Below are positions 48,775-57,629 of a stretch of DNA of 64,000 nt, piece by piece. Source of the DNA: CAIZGX01 sp046048875 (GTDB lineage Bacteria > Bacteroidota > Bacteroidia > Flavobacteriales_D > Sanyastnellaceae); NCBI GenBank assembly GCA_046048875.1, contig JBJOFG010000013.1, positions 62,001-126,000 on the forward strand. The letters are read 5' to 3'. The stretch's first letter is position 1. Every line of letters begins with the position of its first letter. A model generated the notes under the pieces. It was not told the DNA's origin and made no database searches. It was given only the letters and a program-made list of their open reading frames with translations. Both the position numbers and the translations under genes were made by a program.

Positions 48775-50205
48775 TTAAGCAATGCTTAATTTCTTCTCTA
48801 AATCTTCAAGATATTTTCTGAAGTGTTTATCTGTTTCTTGTAAGTTGTTCACAGTGCGACAAGCGTGCAATACCGTTGCGTGGTCTTTTCCACCGCAATG
48901 AGCACCAATGCTTGCCAAACTGCTCTTCGTCATCTTCTTCGCGAAGTACATCGCAATCTGACGCGCCTGAACAATCTCGCGCTTGCGTGTCTTGCTCTTC
49001 AACAACTCAATAGGTAAGTCGAAGTAATCACAAACAACTTTCTGAATGTAGTCAATGCTAACCTCACGAGCAGTGTTCTTCACGAACTTGTCAATCATCT
49101 GCTTCGCAAGATCCAAGGTAATGGCTTTCTTGTTCAATGAAGATTGAGCAATCAATGAGATCAATGCACCTTCCAGTTCACGAATGTTCGTGGTGATGCT
49201 GTAGGCCAAGTACTCAACAACTTCGTCTGGAAGATCAATTCCGTCTGCATACATCTTCTTGCGAAGAATAGCAATACGAGTTTCCAAAGACGGACATTGC
49301 AAGTCTGCACTCAATCCCCACTTGAAGCGAGACAACAAACGTTGCTCCATGCCTTGCAATTCAACCGGTGGCTTGTCACTTGTTAAAATGATTTGCTTAC
49401 CTGTTTGGTGAAGGTGGTTGAAGATGTGGAAGAATACATCTTGTGTCTTCTCCTTTCCAGCAAAGAAATGAACGTCGTCAATGATTAACACATCCATCAT
49501 CTGATAGAAGTGTGAAAAGTCGTTGATGGTTCCGTTCTTAACCGCATCTATGAATTGGTGGGTAAACGTTTCACTGTTTACATACAATACTGTTTTCTCT
49601 GGATACTTGTTCTTAATCTCTAATCCAATAGCGTGAGCCAAGTGAGACTTTCCGTAACCAGTGCTTCCGTAAATCAATAACGGATTGAATGCCGTTCCGC
49701 CTGGCTTGTTTGCTACTGCATAACCCGCGCTGCGAGCTAAACGGTTGCAATCGCCTTCAACGAAATTCTCGAAAGAGTAATTCGGATTCAAGTTTGAATC
49801 AATGTTCAACTTGCGAAGACCAGGAATGATAAACGGATTCTTAATTGGAACATCACCTAAATCCAAAGGCATAGCAACAGGAGCGTTTTTAACCGCTTTG
49901 CGATTGCTGGTTGGAACTTTAATGGTGTACGGAGCGTTCGAAGCCTGATTGTTTTCCATGATGATGGAATATTCCAATCTTCCTTCAGTGCCTAATTCTT
50001 TGCGAATGATTTTTTTTAGAAGCGTAACATAATGTTCTTCCAACCATTCGTAGAAAAATTGTGAAGGGACTTGAATCGTTAAAACTTTGTTTTCAAGTTT
50101 AACGGGTTTAATCGGTTCGAACCAAGTTTTGAATCCTTGCGGACTTACATTGTCTTTAATGATATTTAAACAATTTTGCCAAACTTGATTGAAATCGTTA
50201 GTCAT
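48775..50205 (-). CDS. dnaA: Chromosomal replication initiator protein DnaA
   Basis: A 476-residue protein. Domain I is FNQVWQNCLNIIKDNVSPQG. The AAA+ core has Walker A GSTGYGKS (180-187) and Walker B VLIIDDVHFF (239-248). Domain IV ends with the DnaA signature GGKDHATVLHACRTV near residue 440. It binds DnaA boxes at the origin and opens it. The Walker A loop is STGY instead of the more usual VGLG or SGxG, but the invariant G and GKS are kept. It is a single gene with its own promoter and terminator. Confidence 0.97.
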   Translation of the reverse strand: MTNDFNQVWQNCLNIIKDNVSPQGFKTWFEPIKPVKLENKVLTIQVPSQFFYEWLEEHYVTLLKKIIRKELGTEGRLEYSIIMENNQASNAPYTIKVPTSNRKAVKNAPVAMPLDLGDVPIKNPFIIPGLRKLNIDSNLNPNYSFENFVEGDCNRLARSAGYAVANKPGGTAFNPLLIYGSTGYGKSHLAHAIGLEIKNKYPEKTVLYVNSETFTHQFIDAVKNGTINDFSHFYQMMDVLIIDDVHFFAGKEKTQDVFFHIFNHLHQTGKQIILTSDKPPVELQGMEQRLLSRFKWGLSADLQCPSLETRIAILRKKMYADGIDLPDEVVEYLAYSITTNIRELEGALISLIAQSSLNKKAITLDLAKQMIDKFVKNTAREVSIDYIQKVVCDYFDLPIELLKSKTRKREIVQARQIAMYFAKKMTKSSLASIGAHCGGKDHATVLHACRTVNNLQETDKHFRKYLEDLEKKLSIA

Positions 50206-50258
50206 AATACTACTGCGTATAAAAAGGGTTAATCGTCTGTTTAGGTGCCGGTAAACAA

Positions 50259-50289
50259 CAAATATGCTTCGCGTTTCTCGGACTACAAA
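50259..50289 (-). promoter_or_regulatory. Candidate dnaA promoter
   Basis: On the minus strand TTTG, 19 bp, then CATATTTG, one mismatch from TAnnTTTG. It would give a 5' leader of about 45 nt before the dnaA ATG at 50205. No cluster of DnaA boxes was seen between dnaA and the next gene. Confidence 0.5.
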
Positions 50290-50440
50290 AGAAATGTAAA
50301 AAAAGTGAAAAAAAAACTCAATTGCCTATTGACTTATGAAAATTTTTGACGTATCAATTTAGGCCCTTTGTTCGAAAGATTGTTCAAAGATTTTGAGAAT
50401 GAAAATCATAGCAAGACAATTCAATAATTTCTTTGTGGCT

Positions 50441-50848
50441 ATGAAAATTCAAGACCGCGTCTTTCATTCCAAATTTACTGTAAGATATTCAGAAACCGAC
50501 CGCATGGGCTATCTCTATTACGGTCATTATGCGGCCTATTTTGAAGTGGCAAGGGTAGAGGCTTTGCGTGAATTGGGAATTGTGTACAAAGATCTCGAAG
50601 ACGAAGGAATTCTTCTTCCCGTAAGAACCTTCAACATACATTATAAAGTTCCTGCTCATTACGACGATGTGGTGCAGATTCAAACCAGAATAGAACAGTT
50701 CAGCGGCACGCGAATTTTATTCGCATTTGAATCGTACAGAGATGAAACACTTTTGAATACTGCCGAAGTGGAATTGGTGTTCGTTGATAAAACAACAGGA
50801 CGCCCTTGCAAAGCGCCGCAACACATTGCAGAATTATTCGAAAATTAA
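50441..50848 (+). CDS. Acyl-CoA thioesterase, YbgC/4HBT type
   Basis: A 135-residue hotdog-fold protein from the ATG at 50441 (MKIQDRVFHSKFTVRYSETDR); ATGs 42 and 48 bp upstream are also in frame. The catalytic region is RYSETDRMGYLYYGHYAAYFEVAR, here described by ETDRMGYLYYGHY, which has the D-x(4-8)-Y/H-Y pattern of the family. It should hydrolyse short or medium acyl-CoA in the cytoplasm. It is divergent from dnaA and overlaps the convergent GIN-domain gene by 15 bp. Confidence 0.88.
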   Translation: MKIQDRVFHSKFTVRYSETDRMGYLYYGHYAAYFEVARVEALRELGIVYKDLEDEGILLPVRTFNIHYKVPAHYDDVVQIQTRIEQFSGTRILFAFESYRDETLLNTAEVELVFVDKTTGRPCKAPQHIAELFEN

Positions 50849-51586
50849 TTCGCCACTTCCGTTGCGAACAAAATCGTACAAGGCTGGAGTTTGTTTCAGC
50901 ACAACATTTCCCGCATCTTCAATGCGAACAAAAGCATAGCTCGTAGCCTTCGCATATATGGGTTGAAGAGAAGAGTTGTTGATGTAAACTTCATTCGCAT
51001 TTAATGCATCAGCATGAATAATTCCGTAGGCGTCTGAATACAATTGAGCAACGGTTACTGTACCATACAAATACGAATCGTTGGCTCCGGCCGGAGAGCC
51101 GCAATAAACGGTGTCGCAATTCAAGTTTAGCTCTACCTTTCCATTCGCATGCTTGTTCTCTATCACAAGCTTAGATCCTTTCAGTTCATTCAATGAAACA
51201 AGACTTCCTGTGCTGAAATTTTGAATGTTGGTCAATGAATCGAAATACAATTTCACAGTGATCGTGTGCTCATACGAGCGAAGGAAGTTGCACGTATTCT
51301 TGTTTTCAATTTTTAAAATTCCATTCTCAAGTTGTGCGTCTATTTTCGGAAGTAAATTCTGCGGCCCCGTGATTTCAATGCCACAAAAATTCGTGTCGAC
51401 CAATTCGTATTTCAAATTGCTATTCAATTCCAATTGAGAAAAACTTCCAAGATTTCTCGTTTCTGTTTGAACTTCTCCTGCGGTTTTAAAGCAATCGGGA
51501 GCGTTCTCTTTGTTGCAGGAACAAAGCAGCACCAAGGCGCAAAGCACGCCGAACTTAGAGACGGTAGCCAAATCCAATTTCACCAT
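50834..51586 (-). CDS. GIN-domain (DUF2807) lipoprotein
   Basis: A 250-residue protein from the ATG at 51586 (MVKLDLATVSKFGVLCALVL) with lipobox LLCSC. Most of the protein is the head/GIN beta-helix fold: LGSFSQLELNSNLKYELV, GPQNLLPKIDAQLENGILKI, ITVKLYFDSLTNIQNFSTGS, LNANEVYINNSSLQPIYAKA. Proteins of this family are surface or periplasmic with unknown role. It overlaps the PagL-like gene upstream by 32 bp. Confidence 0.85.
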   Translation of the reverse strand: MVKLDLATVSKFGVLCALVLLCSCNKENAPDCFKTAGEVQTETRNLGSFSQLELNSNLKYELVDTNFCGIEITGPQNLLPKIDAQLENGILKIENKNTCNFLRSYEHTITVKLYFDSLTNIQNFSTGSLVSLNELKGSKLVIENKHANGKVELNLNCDTVYCGSPAGANDSYLYGTVTVAQLYSDAYGIIHADALNANEVYINNSSLQPIYAKATSYAFVRIEDAGNVVLKQTPALYDFVRNGSGELIFE

Positions 51587-52658
51587 AATCTGCTTTTGCA
51601 AAATGAGTTTTTAATCCGAATTGAATGAACCAGCGTTTGTCCATCGGGGCGTGACGCAAGATCACACGCTGATAAACCGGCGTGGTCTCGGCCCATTTAT
51701 CTCGAAGGTAAATGCCTTGAACAATGCGCAATTGCGTGTTTCCGAAATTCTGACAAAACGTTGGTCCAGCACCTAACTGAAAAACCGAACGGTTGTTCGG
51801 GTGCATGCCGTCTCTGTTTTCCATGAGCGGAATAAGCGAGCTGTTGAACATGACATCTGCTGTTAATCCGAAGCAATGCTTTACCCGCGAGGTACGAAAA
51901 TCCCATCCCGCGCTAAGCAAGTAAATCGGATATTTCTTTCCGTAAGGCTGCATAACTTCTTTCCATCCTTGCGAATAAGAAAGGCTGTAGTTGTATTTGC
52001 TCAGTAAACGCAACAACAGAATTTCATGCTCTTCATCTTTTTTCGGTGCTTTCGGTTTGGTTAAAGGCTGAATACCAAAGGTAAGCGCGAGTGTATTGGT
52101 TCCTAAATTAGGCAATTGAAACGCTCCGTTCGAGAAATGCGTGACACGAATTCCCAACTTGCATTGAAGCGTTTGGGTTGAAAAGACTTGCTGCTCGAAA
52201 CCAATGCTCAGTGCTGCGTTCATATGCGATCCCAAAACAGGTGCTTGATAATTGGTCTGTAAATCCCAAATCTTGGTGGTATATCCCATTCCAATTCCCA
52301 AATGAAGGAATTTTTTATCAAGGGTAGGTGCTCCGAAAAGCTTGCGGTTAATGGGAAATTGATTCCAAAAGCTCAACGCGAATTGCTTTCCCAGTTGGGT
52401 GTTGTTCCCTGTGTTTATGAAGGTGAAATCGACACCCTGATATGGTTTTCCGTAGGGTCTTGAATAGAGTCTGTTCGTTATGCGTTTCACAAAACGAACA
52501 CTTCCTCCAACGCTGTGATCAGTAATAAGCGGTTCCATAAGCGAGTTATGCGGAACTACAAATCCGTATTGAATGTTTCCGTGCACCTGCCAACGCTCTT
52601 GTGCAGTAGTCAAAAGACTAAGGCAAACAGCAGACCAAGTGAACAGAAGTTTTTTCAT
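51555..52658 (-). CDS. Acyloxyacyl hydrolase (PagL-like lipid A deacylase)
   Basis: A 367-residue outer-membrane protein with signal peptide MKKLLFTWSAVCLSLLTTAQ. The region LGIRVTHFSNGAFQLPNLGTN contains the catalytic His-Ser of the PagL motif HxSNG. It is longer than Pseudomonas PagL, as usual in Bacteroidota, with an extra C-terminal half (from about 200) of unknown role. It likely removes the 3-O acyl chain of lipid A. The start shares one base with the peptidase stop (TAATG), and it precedes the GIN-domain gene with an overlap; all three run on the minus strand. Confidence 0.82.
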   Translation of the reverse strand: MKKLLFTWSAVCLSLLTTAQERWQVHGNIQYGFVVPHNSLMEPLITDHSVGGSVRFVKRITNRLYSRPYGKPYQGVDFTFINTGNNTQLGKQFALSFWNQFPINRKLFGAPTLDKKFLHLGIGMGYTTKIWDLQTNYQAPVLGSHMNAALSIGFEQQVFSTQTLQCKLGIRVTHFSNGAFQLPNLGTNTLALTFGIQPLTKPKAPKKDEEHEILLLRLLSKYNYSLSYSQGWKEVMQPYGKKYPIYLLSAGWDFRTSRVKHCFGLTADVMFNSSLIPLMENRDGMHPNNRSVFQLGAGPTFCQNFGNTQLRIVQGIYLRDKWAETTPVYQRVILRHAPMDKRWFIQFGLKTHFAKADYGEIGFGYRL

Positions 52659-54895
52659 TACAAGTTTTCTTTCAAGAAGTTGGTCATCTTGCTGAACAAG
52701 TGCAAGCGCGTGTTCCCGCCGTAAATGCCGTGGTCTTTGTTCGGATAAACAAACAAGTCGAATGGCTTATTTGCTGCAACCAATGCGCTTACCATATCCA
52801 TGGTATTTTGGAAATGCACATTATCGTCGGCACTTCCGTGAATCAACAAATAGTTTCCTTTCAATTGTTTCGCGAAGTTGATTGGCGAGTTGTTTTCGTA
52901 TCCACCAGAATTTTCTTGCGGGGTGCGCAAGTATCTTTCAGTATAAACGCTGTCGTAAAATTTCCAGTTCGTAACAGGAGCAACCGCAATTCCGGTTTTG
53001 TAATAGTCGGCTCCTTTGGTCATGCACAACGAAGTCATATACCCGCCGTAGCTCCAGCCTTGCATTCCAATGCGCGCAGCGTCTATGTAGGTTTGCTGAC
53101 CTAAATATTTCGCGAAGTCTATAAAGTCTTGCGTTTCATTTCCACCTAAATTCATGTAGGTTGAATGTTTGAAATCTTTTCCTCTGAATTGTGTTCCGCG
53201 AGGATCGCAGCTAACCACAATGTATCCTTCTTGACAAAGCAATTGGTACCACATGTAGTTCTTTCCGCCGTACGAATCCAAAACAGTGTTGCTTCCAGGG
53301 CCTCCGTAAATGGCAACAAGTACAGGATATTTTTTATTCGGATCGAAGTTGGCAGGCTTCATCATCCAGCAATTCAAATCGACATTCGCTGAATTCTTGA
53401 ACGAGAAGAATTCTTTCTTCACACAATTGTATTGCGCCAATTTCTTCCCCAAATTTTCATTGGTAATAAGTGTGCGCTTCACCACACCTTGGTTGTCGCG
53501 AATGCAGAAAGTAGGGGGAGTGTTGGCGTTGCTGTAGGTGTGAAGGAAATACTTCAATCCTTTGCTGAAAGCCGCTTCGTTCGTTCCATCGTCAGAAGTT
53601 AGGCACTTCCACGAGTTCTTTTTCAAATTCAAACAGTATACATATTTTGAAGTCGCGTCAAGCGAGCTGCTCATACGCTTGCTGTAGTTCACTTGAGCAG
53701 CGCGCGTAGAGCTGAAGTAAATGTTTCCTGCTTTTTCATCGATACCATAAAAATCAAGGATCTCCCAATTTCCGCTCGTTAACGCTTTCTCTACTTTCGT
53801 TCCCAAGTCTATTTGGTACAAATGCGCGTAACCACTTTTCTCGCTGGTGTAGATCATACAACTTCCAAACGATAAAAATTGAATGTTGTCGTTTACGTCG
53901 ATGTACGTTTCAGATTTCTCTTCCATCAGAACAGCAGTAGGCCATTTGTCTGAACCTTCCACGCGAATGGGGCTGGTTAATTCATAGACCAAGTGATTTT
54001 GATGACGATTCATTTTTTGAATCAAGAGCTGCGTTTCTTGCTTGCCCCATTTAATGCGTGGGATGTATTCAAATTCTGCAGACGTGTTTTCAACCAAGAA
54101 ACTTTTGTTCTTCGACAATTCATAAATGTGAATGCTTACCTCTGAATTCTTTTCTCCAGCCTTTGGATATTTGAAGGTGGTTCTTTCCGGATAAAGACTT
54201 CCGTAAATATCCATTCCGTATTCAGGAACGCTGCTTTCGTTGAATTTGTAGTAGGCGAGAAGTGAACCTGTTTCGTTCCAATACAAGCCGCGATCGAATC
54301 CGAATTCTTCTTCGTACACCCAATCGGTGGCTCCGTTAATGATCTTGTTTTTCTCTCCGTCGAAAGTCACTTGCTTCTCTTCTTTCGTTTCAATATTGAA
54401 AATGAAAATGTTGTTGTTACGAACGAATGCCACGCGCTTTTTATCTGGAGAGATGGTCGCCAAGCGTTGCTTTCCTTTTTTGAAGTCTGCAATAGGCGTG
54501 GTTTCTCCAGTAATTAAATTGTGCACGAAGTAATTCGACATGCTGCTCCAACGATAAATGCCTTCGCTTTCTGTTTCAATCAGCAACATGCTTTCATCTG
54601 CATTGAACGAATAATTGTCGAAGGCGGTCATGGCATTCCCGAAAATCTTCTTGGCGGTGGTAATCGCTTTCAAGGTATCTCCATTCGCGAAGCTGCATTG
54701 AATAATGGTTTGTCCGTTGACATCAGACGCCAAGACATCCGAGAAAGACTCCCCGTCATTCATGGAATTGAATCCACCAAGATATTCTGCATTGAATTCG
54801 CGGCTGTTCCAGATGAGTTCATTCGTAATTTTTTTCTGAGCAGTAGCACCGAAAACAGATGCTAAGAATAACAAAGAGGCAAGAGTCTTTTTCAT
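52658..54895 (-). CDS. Dipeptidyl peptidase IV-like S9 family peptidase
   Basis: A 745-residue secreted or periplasmic protein with signal MKKTLASLLFLASVFGATA. The N-terminal eight-bladed propeller (DPPIV_N; SPDKKRVAFVRNNNIFIFNI) precedes the alpha/beta hydrolase domain with nucleophile Ser615 in GWSYGGYM, Asp near 690 in GSADDNVHF, and His722 in KDHGIYGG. It has the propeller motif VYEEEFGFDRGLYW near 190, typical of the DPP IV double-Glu. It should cut X-Pro dipeptides. It is divergent from the TolB-like gene across a 67-bp gap and drives the PagL/GIN operon. Confidence 0.92.
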   Translation of the reverse strand: MKKTLASLLFLASVFGATAQKKITNELIWNSREFNAEYLGGFNSMNDGESFSDVLASDVNGQTIIQCSFANGDTLKAITTAKKIFGNAMTAFDNYSFNADESMLLIETESEGIYRWSSMSNYFVHNLITGETTPIADFKKGKQRLATISPDKKRVAFVRNNNIFIFNIETKEEKQVTFDGEKNKIINGATDWVYEEEFGFDRGLYWNETGSLLAYYKFNESSVPEYGMDIYGSLYPERTTFKYPKAGEKNSEVSIHIYELSKNKSFLVENTSAEFEYIPRIKWGKQETQLLIQKMNRHQNHLVYELTSPIRVEGSDKWPTAVLMEEKSETYIDVNDNIQFLSFGSCMIYTSEKSGYAHLYQIDLGTKVEKALTSGNWEILDFYGIDEKAGNIYFSSTRAAQVNYSKRMSSSLDATSKYVYCLNLKKNSWKCLTSDDGTNEAAFSKGLKYFLHTYSNANTPPTFCIRDNQGVVKRTLITNENLGKKLAQYNCVKKEFFSFKNSANVDLNCWMMKPANFDPNKKYPVLVAIYGGPGSNTVLDSYGGKNYMWYQLLCQEGYIVVSCDPRGTQFRGKDFKHSTYMNLGGNETQDFIDFAKYLGQQTYIDAARIGMQGWSYGGYMTSLCMTKGADYYKTGIAVAPVTNWKFYDSVYTERYLRTPQENSGGYENNSPINFAKQLKGNYLLIHGSADDNVHFQNTMDMVSALVAANKPFDLFVYPNKDHGIYGGNTRLHLFSKMTNFLKENL

Positions 54896-54962
54896 AATTT
54901 ATATCAGTTCCGAAAGATAAGCCGAATGCAGAAGATATGCAATTGTGCCTTTAATTTGCGGC

Positions 54963-56054
54963 ATGAATTTGAAATGGACTACCCTCGTATTAGCGGCAAT
55001 GGCTTTTGGCGGTTGCACACAGCAATTGGTTTTGGAATCGCTTCCGGTTACAACCGAACCCGGACCAGTAACCTATGAGAAAGAGAAGCACTTCAAAAAC
55101 ATTCATCAGATTACCTATGGAGGAAACAACGCCGAGGCGTATTGGAGTCCCGATGGCAAGCAATTGATTTTTCAAAGCGATAACTCGAAGTGGGGTGTAG
55201 GCTGTGACCAAATATTTTTATTGAATGTGGAAGCGAAGGCTGACAGCTCGAAGCGTCAATTGGTTTCTACTGGTTTAGGAAGAACGACGTGTTCTTGGTT
55301 TATGCCCGATGGAAAGTCTTTCCTTTATGCTTCCACACACAAAGGCGGAGAGTCTTGTCCACCGCCACTTCCAAACACGGGAAGATACGTTTGGCCGTTG
55401 TACACCTCTTATGATATCTACACCGCAGACCTTCAAGGAAAGGTAACGAAGCAATTAACCGATTCACCGCGTTACGACGCAGAAGCGACCATTAGTCCGA
55501 AGGGAGACCGAATCATATTCACTTCATTAAGAAACGGTGATTTGGATTTGTATACCATGAAATTAGATGGAAGCGATGTGAAGCAAATAACATTCGACTT
55601 GGGCTACGACGGTGGTGCATGTTTTTCTCCAGACGGAAAGAAAATCGTTTGGCGCGCGTCACGTCCGAAAACCAAAGAAGAAATTGAAGCCTATAAATCT
55701 TTGTTGAAGGAAGACATGGTAGAGCCTTCAAACTTGGAAATCTTCGTCGCGAACGCAGACGGTTCAGATGCCCACCAAGTAACTTCTTTGGGAAATGCGA
55801 ACTGGTCGCCCACCTTCACACCGAAAGGCGACAAGGTTCTGTTCTGCAGCAATCACAACAGTACGCGCGGATTCCCTTTTAATTTATTCTTGGTGAATTT
55901 AGATGGAAGTGGATTGGAGCAAGTGACTTACGATACGGAATTCGATTCGTTCCCGATGTTTTCACCCAATGGAAAATACTTGGTGTTCTGCAGCAACCGT
56001 CACAACGGAAGAACCCGCGACACGAATATCTTTATTGCTGAGTGGATTGATTAA
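54963..56054 (+). CDS. TolB-like beta-propeller lipoprotein (PD40 repeats)
   Basis: A 363-residue protein from the ATG at 54963 (a GTG six codons upstream is also open). Lipobox in MAFGGCTQQ. The PD40 blades are AEAYWSPDGKQLIFQSD, EATISPKGDRIIFTSLRNGD, GGACFSPDGKKIVWRASRP, WSPTFTPKGDKVLFCSNHN and SFPMFSPNGKYLVFCSNRH. It is probably periplasmic; partner proteins are unknown. Its 3' end overlaps the convergent DUF2752 gene by 23 bp. Confidence 0.88.
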   Translation: MNLKWTTLVLAAMAFGGCTQQLVLESLPVTTEPGPVTYEKEKHFKNIHQITYGGNNAEAYWSPDGKQLIFQSDNSKWGVGCDQIFLLNVEAKADSSKRQLVSTGLGRTTCSWFMPDGKSFLYASTHKGGESCPPPLPNTGRYVWPLYTSYDIYTADLQGKVTKQLTDSPRYDAEATISPKGDRIIFTSLRNGDLDLYTMKLDGSDVKQITFDLGYDGGACFSPDGKKIVWRASRPKTKEEIEAYKSLLKEDMVEPSNLEIFVANADGSDAHQVTSLGNANWSPTFTPKGDKVLFCSNHNSTRGFPFNLFLVNLDGSGLEQVTYDTEFDSFPMFSPNGKYLVFCSNRHNGRTRDTNIFIAEWID

Positions 56055-56346
56055 TCTGTCGTTTGAATTTTAAGAAATCTTGAATCATCGCGAAGGTGAG
56101 GAGTGGAAGGACAATCACTACAAGTGGGTTTTCATTCCAAGCTTCTACAAACTGAAATTTCACTAAGGCAATAACGGCGTGCGTCATTCCGCATCCCCAA
56201 CAATGCACTCCAAAAATGAGCGTGAATAGGCAAGGTATACCTATGTCACAAATGCCTAAAGCGTTAAGGATTACTGCAAAGATTTCATACAGCAATAATG
56301 AAGAAACAATCCAATTCTTGCGCAGGTATTTGAAGAAAACGTTCAC
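56032..56346 (-). CDS. DUF2752 membrane protein
   Basis: A 104-residue protein with two or three membrane helices. The signature is VHCWGCGMTHAVIALVK, a variant of the CPGCGxTRA motif of DUF2752, here with Trp and His. The function is unknown. It is preceded by the porT-like gene with a 6-bp gap and probably belongs to the porT-DUF4199-rho transcript. Confidence 0.8.
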   Translation of the reverse strand: MNVFFKYLRKNWIVSSLLLYEIFAVILNALGICDIGIPCLFTLIFGVHCWGCGMTHAVIALVKFQFVEAWNENPLVVIVLPLLTFAMIQDFLKFKRQINQSTQQ

Positions 56347-56352
56347 GGAAAA

Positions 56353-57066
56353 TTACCCTTCGAAAGTAATGGAAACCACAAATGCTCGAGAGCGTAACTT
56401 GTCAATAGGCAAGGCATAACGAGTATCTTCTTCAATCAATAAATTGGGAAGGCCAATACTTGTTTTGAATTCAACAGCGAATTTGAAAAACGGAAGGAAG
56501 AAGTCAAATCCACCCCCTGCTTCAATGCAGTAATCGTTGTTTTTCAATTTGACAACAATTTCACTCGCTTGGTTGTTGTTCACGTCTTTTTGCGATTGCA
56601 TGTCACGTGCATATTTTCCTCCAACTAAGGCATAGGCAGCAAAGTTGCCGGTTCTGTTTGTGCGAAATTTGAATAATACAGGGAACTCAAGCCAGACGCT
56701 AGAGATAGGTTTGGTTTGTGTATCTATTTTGTTATTCGCCTTCAAAAACTGGTATTGCAATGAGCGGTCTTGGAAGGATAATCCTGGTAAAAAGCGCACA
56801 TTCACATTGGGAAGCGGATTGTACGAGGCAAGTATGTGCAAGTTGAATCCAGCTTGCGGGACATTGGTGATGCTTAAAAGAGAATCTTGAAACGAAAAGT
56901 CGGGTTTGTAGTTAATGAAGAACGAACTCTGATTTCCACTTAATGCAAATCCGAAATGGTATTTTCTATAATCGAATTTAGCTAGGTTCATTGCAGCGCG
57001 ATCACGCTGAGCCATTGCTGTGAAAGCTAAAAAACAAACGAAGAATACCGCAACTAATTTTTTCAT
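56353..57066 (-). CDS. porT: PorT-like T9SS outer-membrane protein
   Basis: A 237-residue protein with signal peptide MKKLVAVFFVCFLAFTAMAQ. It begins NLAKFDYRKYHFGFALSGNQSSF, the usual PorT opening, and continues as an eight-stranded barrel ending in a near-terminal F (VVSITFEG). PorT/SprT is needed for T9SS assembly, and the window carries many T9SS substrates, so the identification is coherent. Strong alternatives are other PorT-family barrel proteins of unknown role. It overlaps the DUF4199 gene by 4 bp (ATGA). Confidence 0.75.
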   Translation of the reverse strand: MKKLVAVFFVCFLAFTAMAQRDRAAMNLAKFDYRKYHFGFALSGNQSSFFINYKPDFSFQDSLLSITNVPQAGFNLHILASYNPLPNVNVRFLPGLSFQDRSLQYQFLKANNKIDTQTKPISSVWLEFPVLFKFRTNRTGNFAAYALVGGKYARDMQSQKDVNNNQASEIVVKLKNNDYCIEAGGGFDFFLPFFKFAVEFKTSIGLPNLLIEEDTRYALPIDKLRSRAFVVSITFEG

Positions 57067-57629
57067 GATAGTTCTTTCAACATAACGGTTCTAAAAATCC
57101 AGGGGACAATCAAAGAGAAAATAAGCGAACTCAGCATCATCCCTGAAATCCCTGCTGCGACAACAGTTTTCACCGAAGTCATGGTGTTAACGCGTTCAAT
57201 GTAGCTTTGTTGTATCTCTTCTTTGGTTAACTCTTTTAATTGGTCGTTACTCGAAGTGATAACCGCTACTTCATCGGCAGTATCTAAGGCCTCTTCCAAA
57301 AGTTTGTAGTCAGCAGCGCGTTTGATGTTCATGTCATCTGCTGAAGAGTAGTAAATGCCAATAGCGAATCCAATGGCTACAGAATAAGCAATACCCGTTC
57401 GAAGACTTAATTTGAAATCGTCGAAATAACTGCGAACCTGAGGTTCCTTGTTGTACGTCGTATACAGTGCCAATAAGATGAGCGCTAAAACAAAAACAAG
57501 ATTTAGAATGACTCCCTTCGGTTGAGCTGAGGCGTAATCGAATGCGTAGCCGTAGCCCAATGCAAAGCGCAATCCCAACCACAATGCGGCTAACGAAAGG
57601 GCATAGGCCCAAATGCGCCAGGTGCTCAT
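57063..57629 (-). CDS. DUF4199 membrane protein
   Basis: A 188-residue inner-membrane protein with four predicted helices: two near the N-terminus, a third (SVAIGFAIGIYYSS) and a fourth near 165-180. A charged loop (LKELTKEEIQQSYIERVN) lies between helices three and four, as in the DUF4199 family. Function unknown. The start shares one base with the rho stop (TAATG) and the stop overlaps porT, so rho, DUF4199 and porT are coupled. Confidence 0.82.
   Translation of the reverse strand: MSTWRIWAYALSLAALWLGLRFALGYGYAFDYASAQPKGVILNLVFVLALILLALYTTYNKEPQVRSYFDDFKLSLRTGIAYSVAIGFAIGIYYSSADDMNIKRAADYKLLEEALDTADEVAVITSSNDQLKELTKEEIQQSYIERVNTMTSVKTVVAAGISGMMLSSLIFSLIVPWIFRTVMLKELS

Noticed and set aside
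50206..50440. Replication origin next to dnaA
   Set aside because: No cluster of TTATnCACA boxes and no AT-rich unwinding region with repeats was found; in this phylum the origin is often elsewhere.
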